Below, in pieces: positions 8,416-20,594 of a stretch of DNA of 64,000 bases; the first letter of the stretch is position 1, and each line of letters begins with the position of its first letter. Source of the stretch: Enterovibrio gelatinilyticus. GTDB taxonomy: Bacteria; Pseudomonadota; Gammaproteobacteria; Enterobacterales; Vibrionaceae. The position numbers and the translations under genes were made by a program. Under the pieces are notes generated by a model, which was not told the DNA's origin, searched no databases, and saw only the letters and a program-made list of their open reading frames with translations. The stretch spans positions 47,377 through 111,376 of the forward strand of contig NZ_JAJUBC010000020.1 in NCBI RefSeq assembly GCF_028683095.1, written 5' to 3'.

Positions 8416-11400
8416 TTACTCGACGGTCGCTTCTAAAGGCATTTGATTCGATATGCTTGGCTGTGACACCTCACCAAAACCGCGCAAACCAACAACATGC
8501 ACATGTTCTTTATCGTTAAAGATCTTACGCACAAGCTTATAGGTTGTTCCCTGTTCTGGGCTGATGTTCTCTGGTGCTGCGATAAGAAGCTGCATATCTA
8601 GACGATGACAAAGCTCGAACAAGGTCGAAATCGACTTCGCATCCAAACGTGCAGCCTCATCTAAGAACAACAAACGACAAGGGATAACGTCTTTACCTCG
8701 AAGGCGGCGTGATTCCTCTTCCCAGCTCTGAACGACCATCAACAAGATAGCTTGACCTGTACCGATCGCTTCACCCGTCGACAGCGCACCAGATTCAGCA
8801 CGTAACCAACCGTCTGTACCACGGTTAACTTCGATGCCCAACTCAAGATAATTGCGGTAATCCAGAAGCTCTTCGCCCAAAATTTGTGGTGAACGTTGGC
8901 CCATATCGATGTGTGGGTTCAAACGTTGGAACAATTTCGCCATCGCTTCAGAAAAGGTCAGTCGATTGTTACCAAACAAATCTTGATGTTGTTCGGCATT
9001 TTCCGCCAAGCCAGCAAGAAGTTGCGCGTGCGTCTCGCGAATAGACACATTCAGACGAACGCCTTTCACCTGGCCAAAGCCAATATTCGACAAGCCTTGG
9101 TTCAAGACGCGAATACGGTTTTGCTCACGCTGGATCGTTTTGCGAATAATATTCGCAACCGACTCAGAGCTAATCGCCAAACGTTTCTCACGCTGCGTCA
9201 GTTCTTCCGTCAAACGACCCAGTTCAACTTCCATCTCTTCGATAGCTTCTACTGGGTCATCCGTGCGAATAATGTCGTGGCGAATACGTTCACGAAGGTG
9301 CTGGTACACCGCGACATAGAACAACACTTTGCGTTCTGGACGCGCCATGTCTTCTGACGAACGCAGTGCGTCACGAAGCGTTTCGTTGTCTGCAACAGCA
9401 AGACGCAATGCACCCAAGGATTTATCAGACAATGAACGTAATTCATCCGCCGACATGTACGCCATTTCACGACGGTTAAGCTGCTTCTCAACACCACTAT
9501 TACGTGCGATTTTGAGGACTTCAACCCAACCCGCTTTCGCATTTACAACAAAGGTACGCAAGTCAGCATATTCTTTGCTCACTTTTTTCAGTGTTTTGAG
9601 CAGCGACTTCATCTCAAGCTCAACCGAAGTTAAGCCTTTCTCTAGTTCGCTCTTACGCTGACGAGATTGGGACAGCTGTGCATTCAACTCATCGCGACGA
9701 ATACGTGAACGTTCTTCGGCTTCCACATCAGCGCGAACACCCAACTCCGTCAGTTCACGCTTAAACTCAGCGACGGTTTCTTGCTTCGCTTGGTGCGAAC
9801 TTTTCAAAGACGCCAGCAATTGGTTGTACTGGTTCACCTGATCGCGAACTTGCTTAACGTGTTCACGAGAACGCGTACGTGCACGTTCAGCATCAACCAG
9901 TTTGGTTTTTAGCTGTTCGTTTAACTCACTGCTCTTATCAAGTAATGCCACCGCATCTTGATAACCAAAATGGTGACGACGCTCAACAAGATCTGACAGC
10001 GCAAACAATTTCTTCTTAAGAAACTGCAAGGACTCATCAGCGTGAACATAAGCATCATTCAATGCATCAAACTGCTCTGGGTCGGCATCAAGCGTGGACA
10101 GGAGTGGCTCTAGCTCCGCCAATGTCTTGCTGTGCTCACGGGTGAAATGGCGAGCTTCATCAGCTTGTGCCAAACGTGCCTGAACTTCTTCTAAGCGTGC
10201 TTCCACCGCGTCATCTTCGAGTGCATTCACCACATGTTGAAGCTTGTTCAGCAACGCAATGGCTTCTTTTGCACCCGTCAGTTGGCTGCGAATTTGCTGC
10301 TCGTTGTCACGCAATTGACCTAACTGACGCTGAACTTGATTACGCTGCTCACGCAATACTTTCAATGCCGCTTCTGGATCTTCATTGAACGCAACGTTCA
10401 TATGATGCGAAACGAACTGGTTAAAACTCTGAGTTAGACGCTGAAGCTTCTGAGCATCAAACGACGCTTTGGCGTAGTCTTCAACCAGCTCTTCACGCTT
10501 TTCACGCAACACTTCAAGGCGATGCTCACGCGCCGCTCGACCAAACAATGGGACTTTAGGGAAACGCGAATAGCGAAGCTGACGATCATTAAGGTGAACG
10601 CAAACCGCGCCTTCCATTTCATCAGCATCGAATACACTGTCATCAAAGCCATCTGTATCGCCTTCGATAACGTAAAGATCGTCAGGGCAATCCTCAATAT
10701 CAACCAGTTTTTCTTTAATGCCTTTAAGATCAGGAACCACAATGGCGTGGCGAGCTGGGCCGTACAATGCTGAAAAGTACGGTGCATCTTCCATCGTGAT
10801 GTCATCGTAAATTTCTGAAAGCAGTGTGCCACCTAAGGTGTCAGCCAGTGATTGCAAGCGTGCATCGCCGCTACCGCCAGGCTGAGCCAAACGTTCAATT
10901 TCCGCTTCAAGCGTTTGTTTTTCGACGGCCAGCTTGTCACGGGTATCCAGTGTTTGACGTTCTCTCACCATCGCTTTTTGCATGGTGTCGAGAACCGCTT
11001 GGTTGTCGTAAAGACTTTCTTCGGTTTGGTCTGACAGTTTTTCTAGCGCTTCTTGTGCCGCAATCCATGCAGGAGCAACGTTTTCAAACGCCGTCACTTT
11101 GGCATTGATGTCATTTTCACTGCGCTGCAGTTCGCGGAGTTTGTCAGCTTGTTCGCCAACCGCATCTTCCGCCGACTCGAGACGTGCTTGCTGACGTGCC
11201 ATTTCAAGCTCGGTCAGTTCTTCAGACTCAACCGCCGTGTTGAATTGACGCTGGTATTGCTCTGAAAGCGTTTTGGCTTGCTGATAGCTGCGTAGCTGAC
11301 GCTCAAGGTCACGATGCTGTGCGGTGAGTTGGTCACTATTATTTGCCAAATTGGCAAACTCACGGCCTTTTGCAATCACTTCACGTGCTTTTGTTGACGC

Positions 11401-12879
11401 ATCTTCACGAGAAACTTCACCAACGATCTGACGCACTAATTGCAAGCCACGTTCAAATTGTTTTGCCGCGGCAGACGACAAATCCAACTTGTGCTTCAGG
11501 CTCAGAAGTTGCGCGGTTTGCGCTTCTTCATCACCTTTCAGCGCATTCAGCATGTCTGCAGCATTATGATGCTCAAGATCATCATTACCCGTTATCCCTT
11601 GCGCTTTTTCTAACGCTTTAACGGCCTGTTGATACTGAAGCGCTCGAGTTTGCTGCATATCCAGCGCTTGCTGGTAATCCGCCAGTTGGGTTTTGAGGCT
11701 ATCAACTTCTTCTTCGTTGAGGTGCGCTTGCTCCTCCGAGATCGCAAGTTGTTCAGTGGCTTCTTCAACCACCATCATTTGCTCTTCGAGGCGTACGGCT
11801 AACTCTTCCAAATCGTCTTGGTAGCGCTCCACTTTCTCTTGCTGGCGAACCGCGGTTTGCACTAATTGAAGGTGGTCTGAAGCCGCTTGGTAATCTTGTT
11901 CTAGATGAGCTTGTCCATCGGTCAGCACATCCAGTTCATCGGTCATGCGACCAAACGTACCTTGGAAATCACTTAGCTGGCGACGAGAACCCAGCAACTC
12001 GCCACGTCGTTGCAATGCCAGTTCAAGCTTCTTGCGACGCTCATTGGCATGGCGCATGTAGTCAGACGCAACGTAGTTGGTCGATTCAGTGATCAAGTGC
12101 TTGAACAAATCACGGTCACGCTGTGTCAGCTTGATCGCTTCTAGCGTCATACGGTTTTCGCGAAGTGCCACTTCCATGTCTTGGAAGGCTTTCTTCACAC
12201 CACCGTTTTGCGGCAGCAAGTAATCGCGCAGTGACTTGGTGATCGCACTTGAAATGCCACCGTAGAGCGAGGCTTCAATCAAACGATAGAACTTCGAACG
12301 ATCCGTTTGATTACGCAGTTTCTTAGGCAACGCACCTAACTCAAACATTTGCGCATGGTAATCGGTGACAGAAGTAAACGCTTTAAAATGTGCCGTTTCG
12401 TGCTCACCTAGCGCGTCTTTCACGTCATTAAGCTGACGAACACGCACTTGGTTGGCAGACACGCTTTCAATCAAAATATCGGTTGGTTTAACGTGTGAAG
12501 GCAGACCTTGAATAATGAAAGGCTTGATGTCGACTTTCTTATCACGCCCCGCCACTTGCTGAAGGCGCACGCCGAACAAAATACGTTGGTTACGGGAGTT
12601 CACCACATCAAGCGCGGCATAACACGCGCCCGGCTTCAGTTTTCCGTGAAGGCCTTTATCACGTGATGCTGTTGAACTGCCCGCTTCGGTGGTATTACGA
12701 AAATGCAGCAAGCTTTGATCGGGGATCAAAGCTGTAATAAACGCCGCCATCGTGGTCGATTTACCCGCACCGTTACCGCCAGATAAGGTGGTAACTAGGT
12801 TATCGATATCAAAGGTGCGAGCAAAAAAGCCGTTCCAGTTAACCATGGTCAGCGATTGGTATTTACCGCGTTGGATCAT
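8416..12879 (-). CDS. mukB: Chromosome partition protein MukB (SMC-like condensin ATPase)
   Basis: A 1487-aa protein, the usual MukB length. The N-terminal head has Walker [11 protein letters not shown] (residues 34-43). Two long coiled coils, rich in Q/E/L/R heptads, flank a central hinge at about residues 650-790. The C-terminal head has Walker [12 protein letters not shown] near residue 1400, preceded by the signature region [12 protein letters not shown]. MukB forms the dimeric DNA-extruding complex with MukE and MukF that compacts and segregates the chromosome. Its ATG overlaps the mukE stop (ATGA), typical of translational coupling in the mukFEB operon. The many antisense ORFs inside it are shadows. 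Confidence 0.99.
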   Translation of the reverse strand: MIQRGKYQSLTMVNWNGFFARTFDIDNLVTTLSGGNGAGKSTTMAAFITALIPDQSLLHFRNTTEAGSSTASRDKGLHGKLKPGACYAALDVVNSRNQRILFGVRLQQVAGRDKKVDIKPFIIQGLPSHVKPTDILIESVSANQVRVRQLNDVKDALGEHETAHFKAFTSVTDYHAQMFELGALPKKLRNQTDRSKFYRLIEASLYGGISSAITKSLRDYLLPQNGGVKKAFQDMEVALRENRMTLEAIKLTQRDRDLFKHLITESTNYVASDYMRHANERRKKLELALQRRGELLGSRRQLSDFQGTFGRMTDELDVLTDGQAHLEQDYQAASDHLQLVQTAVRQQEKVERYQDDLEELAVRLEEQMMVVEEATEQLAISEEQAHLNEEEVDSLKTQLADYQQALDMQQTRALQYQQAVKALEKAQGITGNDDLEHHNAADMLNALKGDEEAQTAQLLSLKHKLDLSSAAAKQFERGLQLVRQIVGEVSREDASTKAREVIAKGREFANLANNSDQLTAQHRDLERQLRSYQQAKTLSEQYQRQFNTAVESEELTELEMARQQARLESAEDAVGEQADKLRELQRSENDINAKVTAFENVAPAWIAAQEALEKLSDQTEESLYDNQAVLDTMQKAMVRERQTLDTRDKLAVEKQTLEAEIERLAQPGGSGDARLQSLADTLGGTLLSEIYDDITMEDAPYFSALYGPARHAIVVPDLKGIKEKLVDIEDCPDDLYVIEGDTDGFDDSVFDADEMEGAVCVHLNDRQLRYSRFPKVPLFGRAAREHRLEVLREKREELVEDYAKASFDAQKLQRLTQSFNQFVSHHMNVAFNEDPEAALKVLREQRNQVQRQLGQLRDNEQQIRSQLTGAKEAIALLNKLQHVVNALEDDAVEARLEEVQARLAQADEARHFTREHSKTLAELEPLLSTLDADPEQFDALNDAYVHADESLQFLKKKLFALSDLVERRHHFGYQDAVALLDKSSELNEQLKTKLVDAERARTRSREHVKQVRDQVNQYNQLLASLKSSHQAKQETVAEFKRELTELGVRADVEAEERSRIRRDELNAQLSQSRQRKSELEKGLTSVELEMKSLLKTLKKVSKEYADLRTFVVNAKAGWVEVLKIARNSGVEKQLNRREMAYMSADELRSLSDKSLGALRLAVADNETLRDALRSSEDMARPERKVLFYVAVYQHLRERIRHDIIRTDDPVEAIEEMEVELGRLTEELTQREKRLAISSESVANIIRKTIQREQNRIRVLNQGLSNIGFGQVKGVRLNVSIRETHAQLLAGLAENAEQHQDLFGNNRLTFSEAMAKLFQRLNPHIDMGQRSPQILGEELLDYRNYLELGIEVNRGTDGWLRAESGALSTGEAIGTGQAILLMVVQSWEEESRRLRGKDVIPCRLLFLDEAARLDAKSISTLFELCHRLDMQLLIAAPENISPEQGTTYKLVRKIFNDKEHVHVVGLRGFGEVSQPSISNQMPLEATVE

Positions 12880-13610
12880 GCCTGAGCCTCCTGATCGTCG
12901 TTGCTTAACGCGTCGATTTCTAATTCATCGCTCTCGTCGTTACTCAATAGACTTGATTGCGCATGCTCTTGTGTATGAACAACCGCTTCACCATCACGAA
13001 TCAAACGCAATTGCGCTTCACGCATATCGTCACCCACTCGAACATCCGCACCAAAGCGGAACGTGGCTTCGCTAACGCGGAATTTTCCGTTATCTCCGAT
13101 TGGGACAATCATGCCCAATCGGCGAAGACGACGAAGTGATGTTTTCACTTTGTCATACAGTTTTTCACGATCAAGATCAGAGCCGCTGGCACGTAAGGTC
13201 ACCAGCTTCATCAGCTTCTTCTCATCCGCTAGAGTCAAGAGCTCGTCAAACAGCTCTTGGGTATTAAAAATACCTTCTTGAGCCAATCGCTCTGGGCTTA
13301 GGTAGAGGAAACACAGTACCTTACCCACCAGCATATCGAGCTCTGACAATACACTGCGACCGATCAACGATGTGGAGCGTGGACGCAGATAGAAAAAGCC
13401 TTCCGGCGCTCGCACTAGCTCAGCATGGTAGCGCTGATAGAAATGCTGTAGTGGCGTTTCAAATTCAATCAGATAAGCGTGGTTATCCAAATCTTCGCTG
13501 GCAATATGGCGGCCAGCACGCAGCGTGCTATCCAGTGTTGGAAACAAAGGGTTAGCTATCGCTTTTGCCAATTCCTCTGGCATAAGTTCTTCAATATTTA
13601 TCGATGACAT
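12876..13610 (-). CDS. mukE: Chromosome partition protein MukE
   Basis: A 244-aa product when read from [24 protein letters not shown]. This start is chosen over an upstream one at 13667 because MukE proteins begin with this segment and the extra 19 residues overlap mukF. MukE is the winged-helix subunit that binds MukF and the MukB heads. The acidic C-terminus (DDQEAQA) is family-like. It overlaps mukF by 20 bp and mukB by 4 bp, so the three genes are one coupled operon. Confidence 0.97.
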   Translation of the reverse strand: MSSINIEELMPEELAKAIANPLFPTLDSTLRAGRHIASEDLDNHAYLIEFETPLQHFYQRYHAELVRAPEGFFYLRPRSTSLIGRSVLSELDMLVGKVLCFLYLSPERLAQEGIFNTQELFDELLTLADEKKLMKLVTLRASGSDLDREKLYDKVKTSLRRLRRLGMIVPIGDNGKFRVSEATFRFGADVRVGDDMREAQLRLIRDGEAVVHTQEHAQSSLLSNDESDELEIDALSNDDQEAQA

Positions 13611-14913
13611 TCGCTTGTACCTTGGCTCCGTATTCGTTAATTGCCTGCCAATCCGGTTGGATCGCATTGAGATCTGATTGTGAATAACCTAGGCGTACCG
13701 CCTGATTAATCACTATCCGAGCCAAATCAAAATGGCGAGCTTGTGGGTGTTGAGCCAGATAGTTTTTCAAAACAACGCCCAAATCGATGCCCTCGCCCGT
13801 TGTTCGATGACGAGACAGCATGTCAGCGATTTGATCGCCCAATTGGTCGGTAACCAGTGTGAGTTCTTCAAATTCGACTTCCGCAGGCATTTCGCCAGTC
13901 ACTTCGTCATCACGAAGCACCAAGGCTTCATCACGCATATCACGAAGACGTTCGGCATCTGAAAAAGTCAGGAACCACGGGTTATCAAAATATTCTGTCA
14001 CCGATTGACGTAAACGCTGGCTAAATGCACGGTTCTTGTCCATGTCGATGGCATTACGAATAAATTTATGTACGTGACGGTCGTAACCAATCCACAGGTC
14101 TATCGCTTGTTGACCCCAGTTGACGATGCGGTCGAGTTTCATTTGCAAGTTGTAGATCATGGCATCAACGAAATCGAGATCGTCTCGACCCTGAACTTGT
14201 TCCTGAATATTAAATAGCTGTGTTTGCAGTTGGTCACCTGCAGACTGCAACGTATCTTGCAGTTCGCGCAGCGTACTGGATGTTTCGTTTAACAGTTGCT
14301 CACAGTTAGCAATCGCTGCTTGCCAATCTTGGTTTAACAGCGCAGCAATGTCTTCTTTGACCTTTTGCTGTTGTTCATCCATGGTGCGTTGGTTCAAATC
14401 GATGCGATCGAAAATTTCTGCCACAGAATACTTAAGTACGCCGTAAACATTTTTACGCCAAAAGTCAGCATCGCCATCTTCTGACGCTGCTGACAAAGCT
14501 TTATCAATCTCATCTGCCACCATGGAAAGCTGAATAGACAGCTTCAATGAGCTGTATTCACGGTGACGTGCATAGTAATCGCTGATACCCAGCGCAAGCG
14601 GTGTAAGACGATAGATGCTCGCACCCTCTGTCAGTTCGCTGGTAAAGCGACTCAACAGGCGGCTACGCACCAAATCGTTAATGGCATTGTTTGCGCGAAA
14701 CGCGATGGTCTCGCTAGCTTGATCGAATTGGTCACTCACAATGCGGAACGCATCGACAAGTTCCCCTTCCCCTAGCTCCTCCTCATAACGCTCGCTGCTG
14801 AGTACTGCAACGGCAAGGAGAAATGCCAGCCGTTCCGGCGGCAGATTGAGAGAGAAGTCATTCTGTTTCACCCAACCGACCAACTCAGGAACAGTCTGAG
14901 AGAATTCGCTCAT
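13591..14913 (-). CDS. mukF: Chromosome partition protein MukF (kleisin)
   Basis: A 440-aa protein, normal for MukF. It has an N-terminal winged-helix dimerisation domain (residues 1-115, [20 protein letters not shown]...), a helical middle (four-helix bundle, 120-300), an acidic linker and a C-terminal winged helix that contacts the MukB head. It links MukB heads and MukE. It is first of the muk genes here, 26 bp after cmoM, so cmoM-mukF-mukE-mukB are probably one transcript. Confidence 0.98.
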   Translation of the reverse strand: MSEFSQTVPELVGWVKQNDFSLNLPPERLAFLLAVAVLSSERYEEELGEGELVDAFRIVSDQFDQASETIAFRANNAINDLVRSRLLSRFTSELTEGASIYRLTPLALGISDYYARHREYSSLKLSIQLSMVADEIDKALSAASEDGDADFWRKNVYGVLKYSVAEIFDRIDLNQRTMDEQQQKVKEDIAALLNQDWQAAIANCEQLLNETSSTLRELQDTLQSAGDQLQTQLFNIQEQVQGRDDLDFVDAMIYNLQMKLDRIVNWGQQAIDLWIGYDRHVHKFIRNAIDMDKNRAFSQRLRQSVTEYFDNPWFLTFSDAERLRDMRDEALVLRDDEVTGEMPAEVEFEELTLVTDQLGDQIADMLSRHRTTGEGIDLGVVLKNYLAQHPQARHFDLARIVINQAVRLGYSQSDLNAIQPDWQAINEYGAKVQANVIDKY

Positions 14914-14939
14914 CCGTAATCCTTGTTGTCTATTTCTAA

Positions 14940-15722
14940 TTATTTATCGAGAGGTCTTTGCGCCCACACATGAATGTAGCGCCCTAACGATATAAAAGGT
15001 TCTTGGCGGCAAAGCTTTTGCTCCATCGCCACAACCTGTTCAAAGGTATATTCGCCCATTCTTGTGTCTTTCATGTAGTCATGGAATGTACGTACACCAC
15101 TTTTTCCCAAAATATTAAAGCCAGCCTCTTCGATCCACTGATAAACGTCTTCAGGTGGAAGGCCTTTTTGAGGCTGAAGCTTAAAGCGCTTTCTATGCGG
15201 CATACCCTCTTCAACATGGGTAAGGTTGCCGCATATTAAATTTTTAAACAGCAAACCATTTTGGTTGTAGAACATCACTGACGCAATGCCACCAGGCTTT
15301 ACTTGCGAAAGAATGACATTCAAAGCTTCTCGCGGATCCGCTAGCCACTCCATCACCGCATGAAAAAGCACCAAATCAGTTTGCTTATCCACATGCTGTG
15401 CAATTTCCTGCACGGGTGCATGAACAAAGCGATATTGAGGAAGCAACCCCGCCGCTTCGATATCTTTTTCCGCCAACTCGAGCATCTGTGAAGAAAGATC
15501 GCACAAAGTGACGTGATGACCACGGTTGGCAATTTGCTGCGAAAGCTGCGCTAAGCCGCCTCCAGCGTCCAAAATATCCAGTGGTTTAGACTCACCCAGT
15601 TGTCCCAAAATTGATTCGAGATCTTGCCAAACAACGGCTTGGCGGATTTCTCCTTTGCCCGAGCCGTAAATGTTTTTAACAAATTTGTGGGCAATGTCGT
15701 CGAAATTTCTATCCTCTGTCAC
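14940..15722 (-). CDS. cmoM: tRNA 5-carboxymethoxyuridine methyltransferase CmoM (SmtA)
   Basis: A 260-aa class I SAM methyltransferase. The SAM-binding motif I is [13 protein letters not shown] (residues 44-56), followed by an acidic residue in VTLCDLS and a HAVMEWL motif. CmoM methylates the carboxyl of cmo5U at the wobble position of several tRNAs. The same gene order (cmoM before mukFEB) is found in many enterics and vibrios. It is divergent from elyC with 113 bp between them that must hold both promoters. Confidence 0.93.
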   Translation of the reverse strand: MTEDRNFDDIAHKFVKNIYGSGKGEIRQAVVWQDLESILGQLGESKPLDILDAGGGLAQLSQQIANRGHHVTLCDLSSQMLELAEKDIEAAGLLPQYRFVHAPVQEIAQHVDKQTDLVLFHAVMEWLADPREALNVILSQVKPGGIASVMFYNQNGLLFKNLICGNLTHVEEGMPHRKRFKLQPQKGLPPEDVYQWIEEAGFNILGKSGVRTFHDYMKDTRMGEYTFEQVVAMEQKLCRQEPFISLGRYIHVWAQRPLDK

Positions 15723-15835
15723 AGTGCCTTCGTTATCATATTCTACTGAAGGGGCTATTTTCGCATAAGACTGCCGTTAATAAAGGTTTGTTGTACTTAT
15801 TGGCCCCTGTTTGACTATATTTCGGGCGACATTTC

Positions 15836-16693
15836 ATGTTTGAACTAAAAAAACTTATATCAACTTTACTGATGCCCCTCCCTGCACTACTGCTAATCGG
15901 ATTTTTTGGTCTGTTTTTGATTTGGTTCACGCAGCGTAAAGGGTTTGGTTCGTTCTTTGTTTTTGTTTCACTGCTGTTAATTGGACTCGTATCTTTTCAG
16001 CCAATATCTTCATCGTTGTTAATGGGGCTAGAAAGACAGCACACCCGTTTTTTACAACCAGAAGAGCCCGTTGATTACGTCATGGTGCTTGGGCATGGTC
16101 ACGTGGTTGATGACGAAATCCCTCCTACTTCTGAGTTGTCGCGAGTGGCGTTGATGCGCCTCATAGAGGGGATTCGGATTCACTTCATGTACCCAACCTC
16201 ACAACTGATTTTGTCAGGTTATGATGGTGGATACGAAGTGAGCCATGCTCGTATGCTGGCTCGGGTAGCAATGGCAATGGGGGTGAACAAGAACAACATC
16301 CTGTTGCTTGAAACAGCAAAGGACACGTGGGAAGAAGCCTTTCAAGCGGCATCCGTCGTGGGCGATAGCAACTTGGTACTGGTGACGTCGGCGAGCCACA
16401 TGCCTCGCGCATTGTATGAATTTAAAAGTGCAGGCCTAGACCCTATCCCAGCACCAACGAATTACATGGCCCAAAAAGAGATTCAACAGCCTTGGATCAA
16501 GTACAGCCCTCGGGCACAGTACCTCGAGCAATTCGAGCGCTTCTGGCATGAACGCTTAGGGCAACTGTGGCAACGTCTACGCGACAAAGTGGCGCTACAA
16601 GAAGCGGTACTGCAAGCGGACCCTGTGACGTCTCCTGAATCGGCTATGCCGACACCAGAGACTGATATCGAAGGTATTGCGCCAGCCAATTAG
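15836..16693 (+). CDS. elyC: Envelope biogenesis factor ElyC (DUF218)
   Basis: A 285-aa inner-membrane protein with two N-terminal membrane segments (about residues 13-33 and 38-58) followed by a DUF218 domain. Typical motifs are VMVLGHGHVVDD, LILSGYDGG and LVTSASHMPRA. ElyC in E. coli is needed for normal peptidoglycan/lipid-carrier metabolism at low temperature. Here the C-terminus is about 25 residues longer than the usual 259 and is rich in Pro, Glu and Thr. It is a single gene, divergent from cmoM, followed by a terminator. Confidence 0.92.
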   Translation: MFELKKLISTLLMPLPALLLIGFFGLFLIWFTQRKGFGSFFVFVSLLLIGLVSFQPISSSLLMGLERQHTRFLQPEEPVDYVMVLGHGHVVDDEIPPTSELSRVALMRLIEGIRIHFMYPTSQLILSGYDGGYEVSHARMLARVAMAMGVNKNNILLLETAKDTWEEAFQAASVVGDSNLVLVTSASHMPRALYEFKSAGLDPIPAPTNYMAQKEIQQPWIKYSPRAQYLEQFERFWHERLGQLWQRLRDKVALQEAVLQADPVTSPESAMPTPETDIEGIAPAN

Positions 16694-16753
16694 ATACGAG
16701 GCTAACTCGACTCCATTTGTTCACTGGCAAAACAATTCGTCTGTTAGAAAAAC

Positions 16754-16781
16754 AAAAAGCTGCCATCAGGCAGCTTTTTTT
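16754..16781. terminator. Terminator between elyC and kdsB
   Basis: AAAAAGCTGCC-ATCA-GGCAGCTTTTTTT lies between converging genes. It has a strong stem and a T run for elyC; its A run makes it usable for kdsB as well. Confidence 0.92.
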
Positions 16782-16857
16782 ATGGATTTGTTTTGTCAAG
16801 TTTACTTGTCTAAGTATGTTGTGTACGGCCGTGATACTCGACGAATCAATATGTCGA

Positions 16858-17610
16858 TTAACGGCTATTAACTAACTGCCTAACCACTTCAAGATCTTCA
16901 GGCGTATCCACGCCAGCAGGTGGTACTTCGATAGCCACATCCACGTGGATTTTCTCGCCATACCAAAGCACACGCAGTTGCTCTAAGCACTCGATGTGTT
17001 CAATCGGGCTTGGTGCCCAATTGATATAGGTATTAATGAACCCTGCACGATAACCGTATATGCCAATATGGCGTTTCAGATTATGGTGGATCTCCATCGG
17101 CACTTTAGCAAAGTTATCGCGATCCCAAGGAATCGTCGCTCGGCTAAAATACAGCGCATAACCGTCTTTATCCGTCACCACTTTCACAGCGTTAGGGTTA
17201 AACACTTCATCAGCATGATCGATGTTAACTGCCAGCGTCGCCATAGGCGCAACACTCTTGGCTAAATTCTCGGCAACCTGACGAATAACACTCGGCGGGA
17301 TTAACGGCTCATCACCTTGCACATTTACGATGATTTCATCAGCATCGAGGTTGTATTTCTCGATCACTTCCGCAAGACGTTCAGTGCCAGATTGGTGATC
17401 TTCACGGGTCATGCAAACTTCGGCACCAAAGCCATTCGCTGCATCAACAATACGCTGATCATCCGTTGCGATAATCACATTGTGAGCGCCAGACTTCAGC
17501 GCTTGCTCGTAAACCCATTGGATCATCGGCTTTCCACCAATATCAACCAAAGGTTTGGCGGGCAAACGACTCGACGCATACCGAGCGGGGATCACCACGG
17601 TGAATTTCAT
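16858..17610 (-). CDS. kdsB: 3-deoxy-manno-octulosonate cytidylyltransferase KdsB
   Basis: A 250-aa cytosolic enzyme that makes CMP-KDO from CTP and KDO for the lipopolysaccharide inner core. The nucleotide-binding N-terminus [15 protein letters not shown], followed by [15 protein letters not shown], is diagnostic, with [10 protein letters not shown] near residue 97. The length is normal. Its start overlaps the stop of the Trm112-type gene, and it is the last gene of a run comEC-msbA-lpxK-ycaR-kdsB. Confidence 0.98.
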   Translation of the reverse strand: MKFTVVIPARYASSRLPAKPLVDIGGKPMIQWVYEQALKSGAHNVIIATDDQRIVDAANGFGAEVCMTREDHQSGTERLAEVIEKYNLDADEIIVNVQGDEPLIPPSVIRQVAENLAKSVAPMATLAVNIDHADEVFNPNAVKVVTDKDGYALYFSRATIPWDRDNFAKVPMEIHHNLKRHIGIYGYRAGFINTYINWAPSPIEHIECLEQLRVLWYGEKIHVDVAIEVPPAGVDTPEDLEVVRQLVNSR

Positions 17611-17795
17611 TACTTAACCTCTTCAGAAGTCAATTCACGTGCTTCCGGTGTCAACATCACTGGAATCCCATCACGAATGGGATAAGCTAACCGGTCAAAT
17701 TTACAAACCAACTCGTTCTTTTCTTTGTTGTAATTCAGCTTTCCCTTACACGCAGGGCAAGCGACGATTTCAAGCAGTCGGTGATCCATATCCAT
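17610..17795 (-). CDS. ycaR: Trm112-family small zinc-ribbon-like protein (YcaR)
   Basis: 61 aa, reading [18 protein letters not shown]..., with a CPAC pair near the N-terminus and a [18 protein letters not shown] core typical of UPF0434/Trm112-like proteins. Its cellular role is not settled. It is locked between lpxK and kdsB with overlaps at both ends, as in E. coli, which supports the call. An internal ATG two codons downstream is an equally good start. Confidence 0.9.
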   Translation of the reverse strand: MDMDHRLLEIVACPACKGKLNYNKEKNELVCKFDRLAYPIRDGIPVMLTPEARELTSEEVK

Positions 17796-18801
17796 CCTTC
17801 ACTTTCTTAATGGTATTCATTACGTTGGCAGTATCATCCGCATTGAAGCTCGCATCAACGGGCAAATACCACCAATTCTCAATTTCTGGGTGTTGTTGTA
17901 ACAATGCCCGACATTTAACGGCATCTTTTTCCGTCATCAACAAATGCTCACCTTGATCAGCTAACGTCATCAATCTCTCAATTTCAAATGCTTTATGATC
18001 CGCGAAGGGCTCGCAATGAATGGGGTGTTGTCCCAATTCATTCAGCGTATTGAAAAAACGTTGAGGGTTGCCGATCCCAGCCATCGCAACAGCATTTGGC
18101 AAGCTATTGGCAACAACCCGTTGACCCGTTTTTAGATTAACCAATTCATGTGGCAATAAGGCCATGCCAATCTCGCCTGGTAGTGCGACATCACCGTTAC
18201 AGATAATGAAGTCAACGCTATTTAAACGGTCAACTTGCTCTCGCAATGGCCCAAACGGCATGTAATGACCATTACCAAAACGACGCTCGCCATCCACCAC
18301 CACAAACTCAAGATCTCTCGCCAGTTTATAATGCTGCAACCCATCATCAGTGATAACAATATCAACACCAAGAGGCAGCAACGCTTTCACCGCTTCGCTT
18401 CTAACAGGGTCAATCGCGACAGGCGCACCCGTTCTTTGGAAAATCAATACAGGCTCGTCGCCGGCTGCATCAGTGGTGGTGGTGTCATCCAACACCAGAG
18501 GATACTGCTTTGCATTGCCACCATAACCACGGGAGACAACTCCCGGAGTCATACCAAGTGCTTGGAGTTGCTCCACCAGCCAAATCACAACTGGCGTTTT
18601 ACCATTGCCGCCTACGGTGATATTACCAACCACGATGACAGGAACAGGCGCTTTGTAAGCCTCACCACTTTTCATCAAAAACGCCTTGCGACGCTGTCTG
18701 GCTATTGCCCCAAACACCTTGCTCAAAGGCCATAACAAAGGCGCAGCGAGCCAACCTAGCGGGTGGTTTTCAAACCAAATTTTCTCGACCAAACCCGCCA
18801 A
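17770..18801 (-). CDS. lpxK: Tetraacyldisaccharide 4'-kinase LpxK
   Basis: A 343-aa inner-membrane-associated P-loop kinase that phosphorylates the 4' position of the lipid A precursor. It has an N-terminal membrane-proximal helix ([19 protein letters not shown]), Walker [16 protein letters not shown] (residues 56-70), and the D-D-G-L-Q-H segment ([10 protein letters not shown]) that carries the catalytic Asp/His pair. It is 3 bp downstream of msbA, the conserved msbA-lpxK pair. Confidence 0.98.
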   Translation of the reverse strand: MAGLVEKIWFENHPLGWLAAPLLWPLSKVFGAIARQRRKAFLMKSGEAYKAPVPVIVVGNITVGGNGKTPVVIWLVEQLQALGMTPGVVSRGYGGNAKQYPLVLDDTTTTDAAGDEPVLIFQRTGAPVAIDPVRSEAVKALLPLGVDIVITDDGLQHYKLARDLEFVVVDGERRFGNGHYMPFGPLREQVDRLNSVDFIICNGDVALPGEIGMALLPHELVNLKTGQRVVANSLPNAVAMAGIGNPQRFFNTLNELGQHPIHCEPFADHKAFEIERLMTLADQGEHLLMTEKDAVKCRALLQQHPEIENWWYLPVDASFNADDTANVMNTIKKVKDGYGSPTA

Positions 18802-18804
18802 GCG

Positions 18805-20559
18805 TTATTCTCCAAATTGAATACGATGAAGTTGTGCGTATGCGCCATCTTTCTCAATCAAGGTAGCATGATTGCCGCGCTCAATAATTTCACCTTCATC
18901 AACAACCAAGATCTCATCGGCTTTTTCAATGGTCGACAATCGGTGGGCAATCACAAGCACAGTGCGGTCTTTTTGCAATTCATCTAACGCCGATTGAATA
19001 GCACGTTCTGATTCGGTATCTAGTGCTGAGGTTGCCTCATCCAAAATCAGAACTGGCGCGTTACGAAGCAGTGCCCGCGCAATGGCGATACGCTGACGCT
19101 GACCACCAGATAAACTCACACCGTTTTCACCAATCACCGTATCGAACCCGTTATCCATGTTCTGGATAAAGTCAGAGGCGTAAGCCAGCTTTGCTGCTCG
19201 CTCAATCTCTTCACGAGTGAATTTCTCTTCCGCCGCATACGCGATGTTATTGGCGATGGTATCGTTAAACAGGTGCACGTTCTGCGAAACAATCGAAACG
19301 TGATCACGCAGATTACTCAAGGTGTAATCTTCGATACGCACATCATCGATAGTGATCCCGCCGCTGTCGATATCATAAAAACGGGTCAGCAAATTCGCGA
19401 TGGTACTTTTACCTGAGCCAGAACGCCCAACGAGTGCCAACGTTTTGCCCGCTTCCAATTCAAAACTGACCTTGCTTAATGCTGGCGTATCTTTGGTTGG
19501 GTAAGTAAACACCACGTCATTGACTTTGATGTCACCTTTCACTCGCGCCACTTCATGGCTACCGTTGTCTTTCTCGGTTTCCATTTCCATCAATTCAAAC
19601 AGGCTGTTACACGCTGCCATACCACGCTGAAATTGCGAGGTGACGTTAGTCAGCGCTTTCAGTGGGCGCATCAAACCGAACATTGCGCCGAACACCACAG
19701 CGAACGTACCCGCGGTCAGCTCCGAGCGAATCGCTTCCGTGTTTGCCAGCATCAATACCGCCACAAGTGCGAATGACGCTATAAGCTGAATAACGGGGTT
19801 AGCGATGGCCTGCGCAGACACCAACTTCATGGTTTGTTGGCGCATACCATTGCTGACTTTCTCGAAGCGCTCTTTTTCAACATCTTGACCGCCAAAGCTC
19901 AGTACGACTTTGTGGCCTTTAAGCATTTGCTCAGAAGAAGACGTCACTGAGCCCATAGCCTCTTGCATGTTGGACGATATTTTACGGAAACGCTTAGAAA
20001 CAAAGCCAATCGCCCAAGCGACAACGGGCGCAATAACCAACAAGATGGCTGATAATTCCCAGCTGTAATAAAACATCAACGTCATCAGGCCAATAATCGA
20101 TGCCCCTTCACGCACAAGACTAACCAATGCGCCACTGGTGGCGTTAGCAACCTGTTCAGAATCGTAGGTAATACGTGAAAGCAACGCACCTGATGATTCT
20201 TTATCGAAGAAGCTCACTGGCATCTTCATAAAATGATTGAACATGCGACGGCGCATCACCATCACAACATTGCCTGACACCCATGACAGACCATAGGCAG
20301 ACACAAAACTCGATATGCCGCGAATGAGCATGAGACCCACAAGGTAAAACGGCATCATTTTAAGGAAATCGCTATCCACGCTGTCATAGGTAAAGCCTTC
20401 GTCTAGTAGAGGCTTAATCATTGAAAGCATGAGCGTGTCACTTGCTGCGTTAACAATTAACGCAATGATGGCAACCACAAGTCCTAGTTTGTAATTGGCA
20501 ATGTACGGCCAAAGCGCTTTGAACGTTTCTCGGGTGGTTTTATCTTGGTAATTTGACAT
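18805..20559 (-). CDS. msbA: Lipid A export ATP-binding/permease MsbA
   Basis: A 584-aa half-size ABC exporter with six membrane helices (residues 25-315) and a C-terminal ATPase with Walker [11 protein letters not shown], signature LSGGQRQR, Walker [13 protein letters not shown] and H-loop IAHRLSTI. It flips lipid A-core across the inner membrane. Adjacent lpxK and kdsB make LPS precursors, so the group is an LPS supply operon. Start at ATG 20559 in normal position. Confidence 0.98.
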   Translation of the reverse strand: MSNYQDKTTRETFKALWPYIANYKLGLVVAIIALIVNAASDTLMLSMIKPLLDEGFTYDSVDSDFLKMMPFYLVGLMLIRGISSFVSAYGLSWVSGNVVMVMRRRMFNHFMKMPVSFFDKESSGALLSRITYDSEQVANATSGALVSLVREGASIIGLMTLMFYYSWELSAILLVIAPVVAWAIGFVSKRFRKISSNMQEAMGSVTSSSEQMLKGHKVVLSFGGQDVEKERFEKVSNGMRQQTMKLVSAQAIANPVIQLIASFALVAVLMLANTEAIRSELTAGTFAVVFGAMFGLMRPLKALTNVTSQFQRGMAACNSLFELMEMETEKDNGSHEVARVKGDIKVNDVVFTYPTKDTPALSKVSFELEAGKTLALVGRSGSGKSTIANLLTRFYDIDSGGITIDDVRIEDYTLSNLRDHVSIVSQNVHLFNDTIANNIAYAAEEKFTREEIERAAKLAYASDFIQNMDNGFDTVIGENGVSLSGGQRQRIAIARALLRNAPVLILDEATSALDTESERAIQSALDELQKDRTVLVIAHRLSTIEKADEILVVDEGEIIERGNHATLIEKDGAYAQLHRIQFGE

Positions 20560-20594
20560 TTTATTTGCTTATATTTCTGCAAGTAGCGGGCATT

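Noticed and set aside
8896..12100. Many plus-strand ORFs of 70-150 codons inside mukB
   Set aside because: They run antisense to a full-length conserved gene, have no ribosome sites and no recognisable domains. They are shadows of mukB coding bias.
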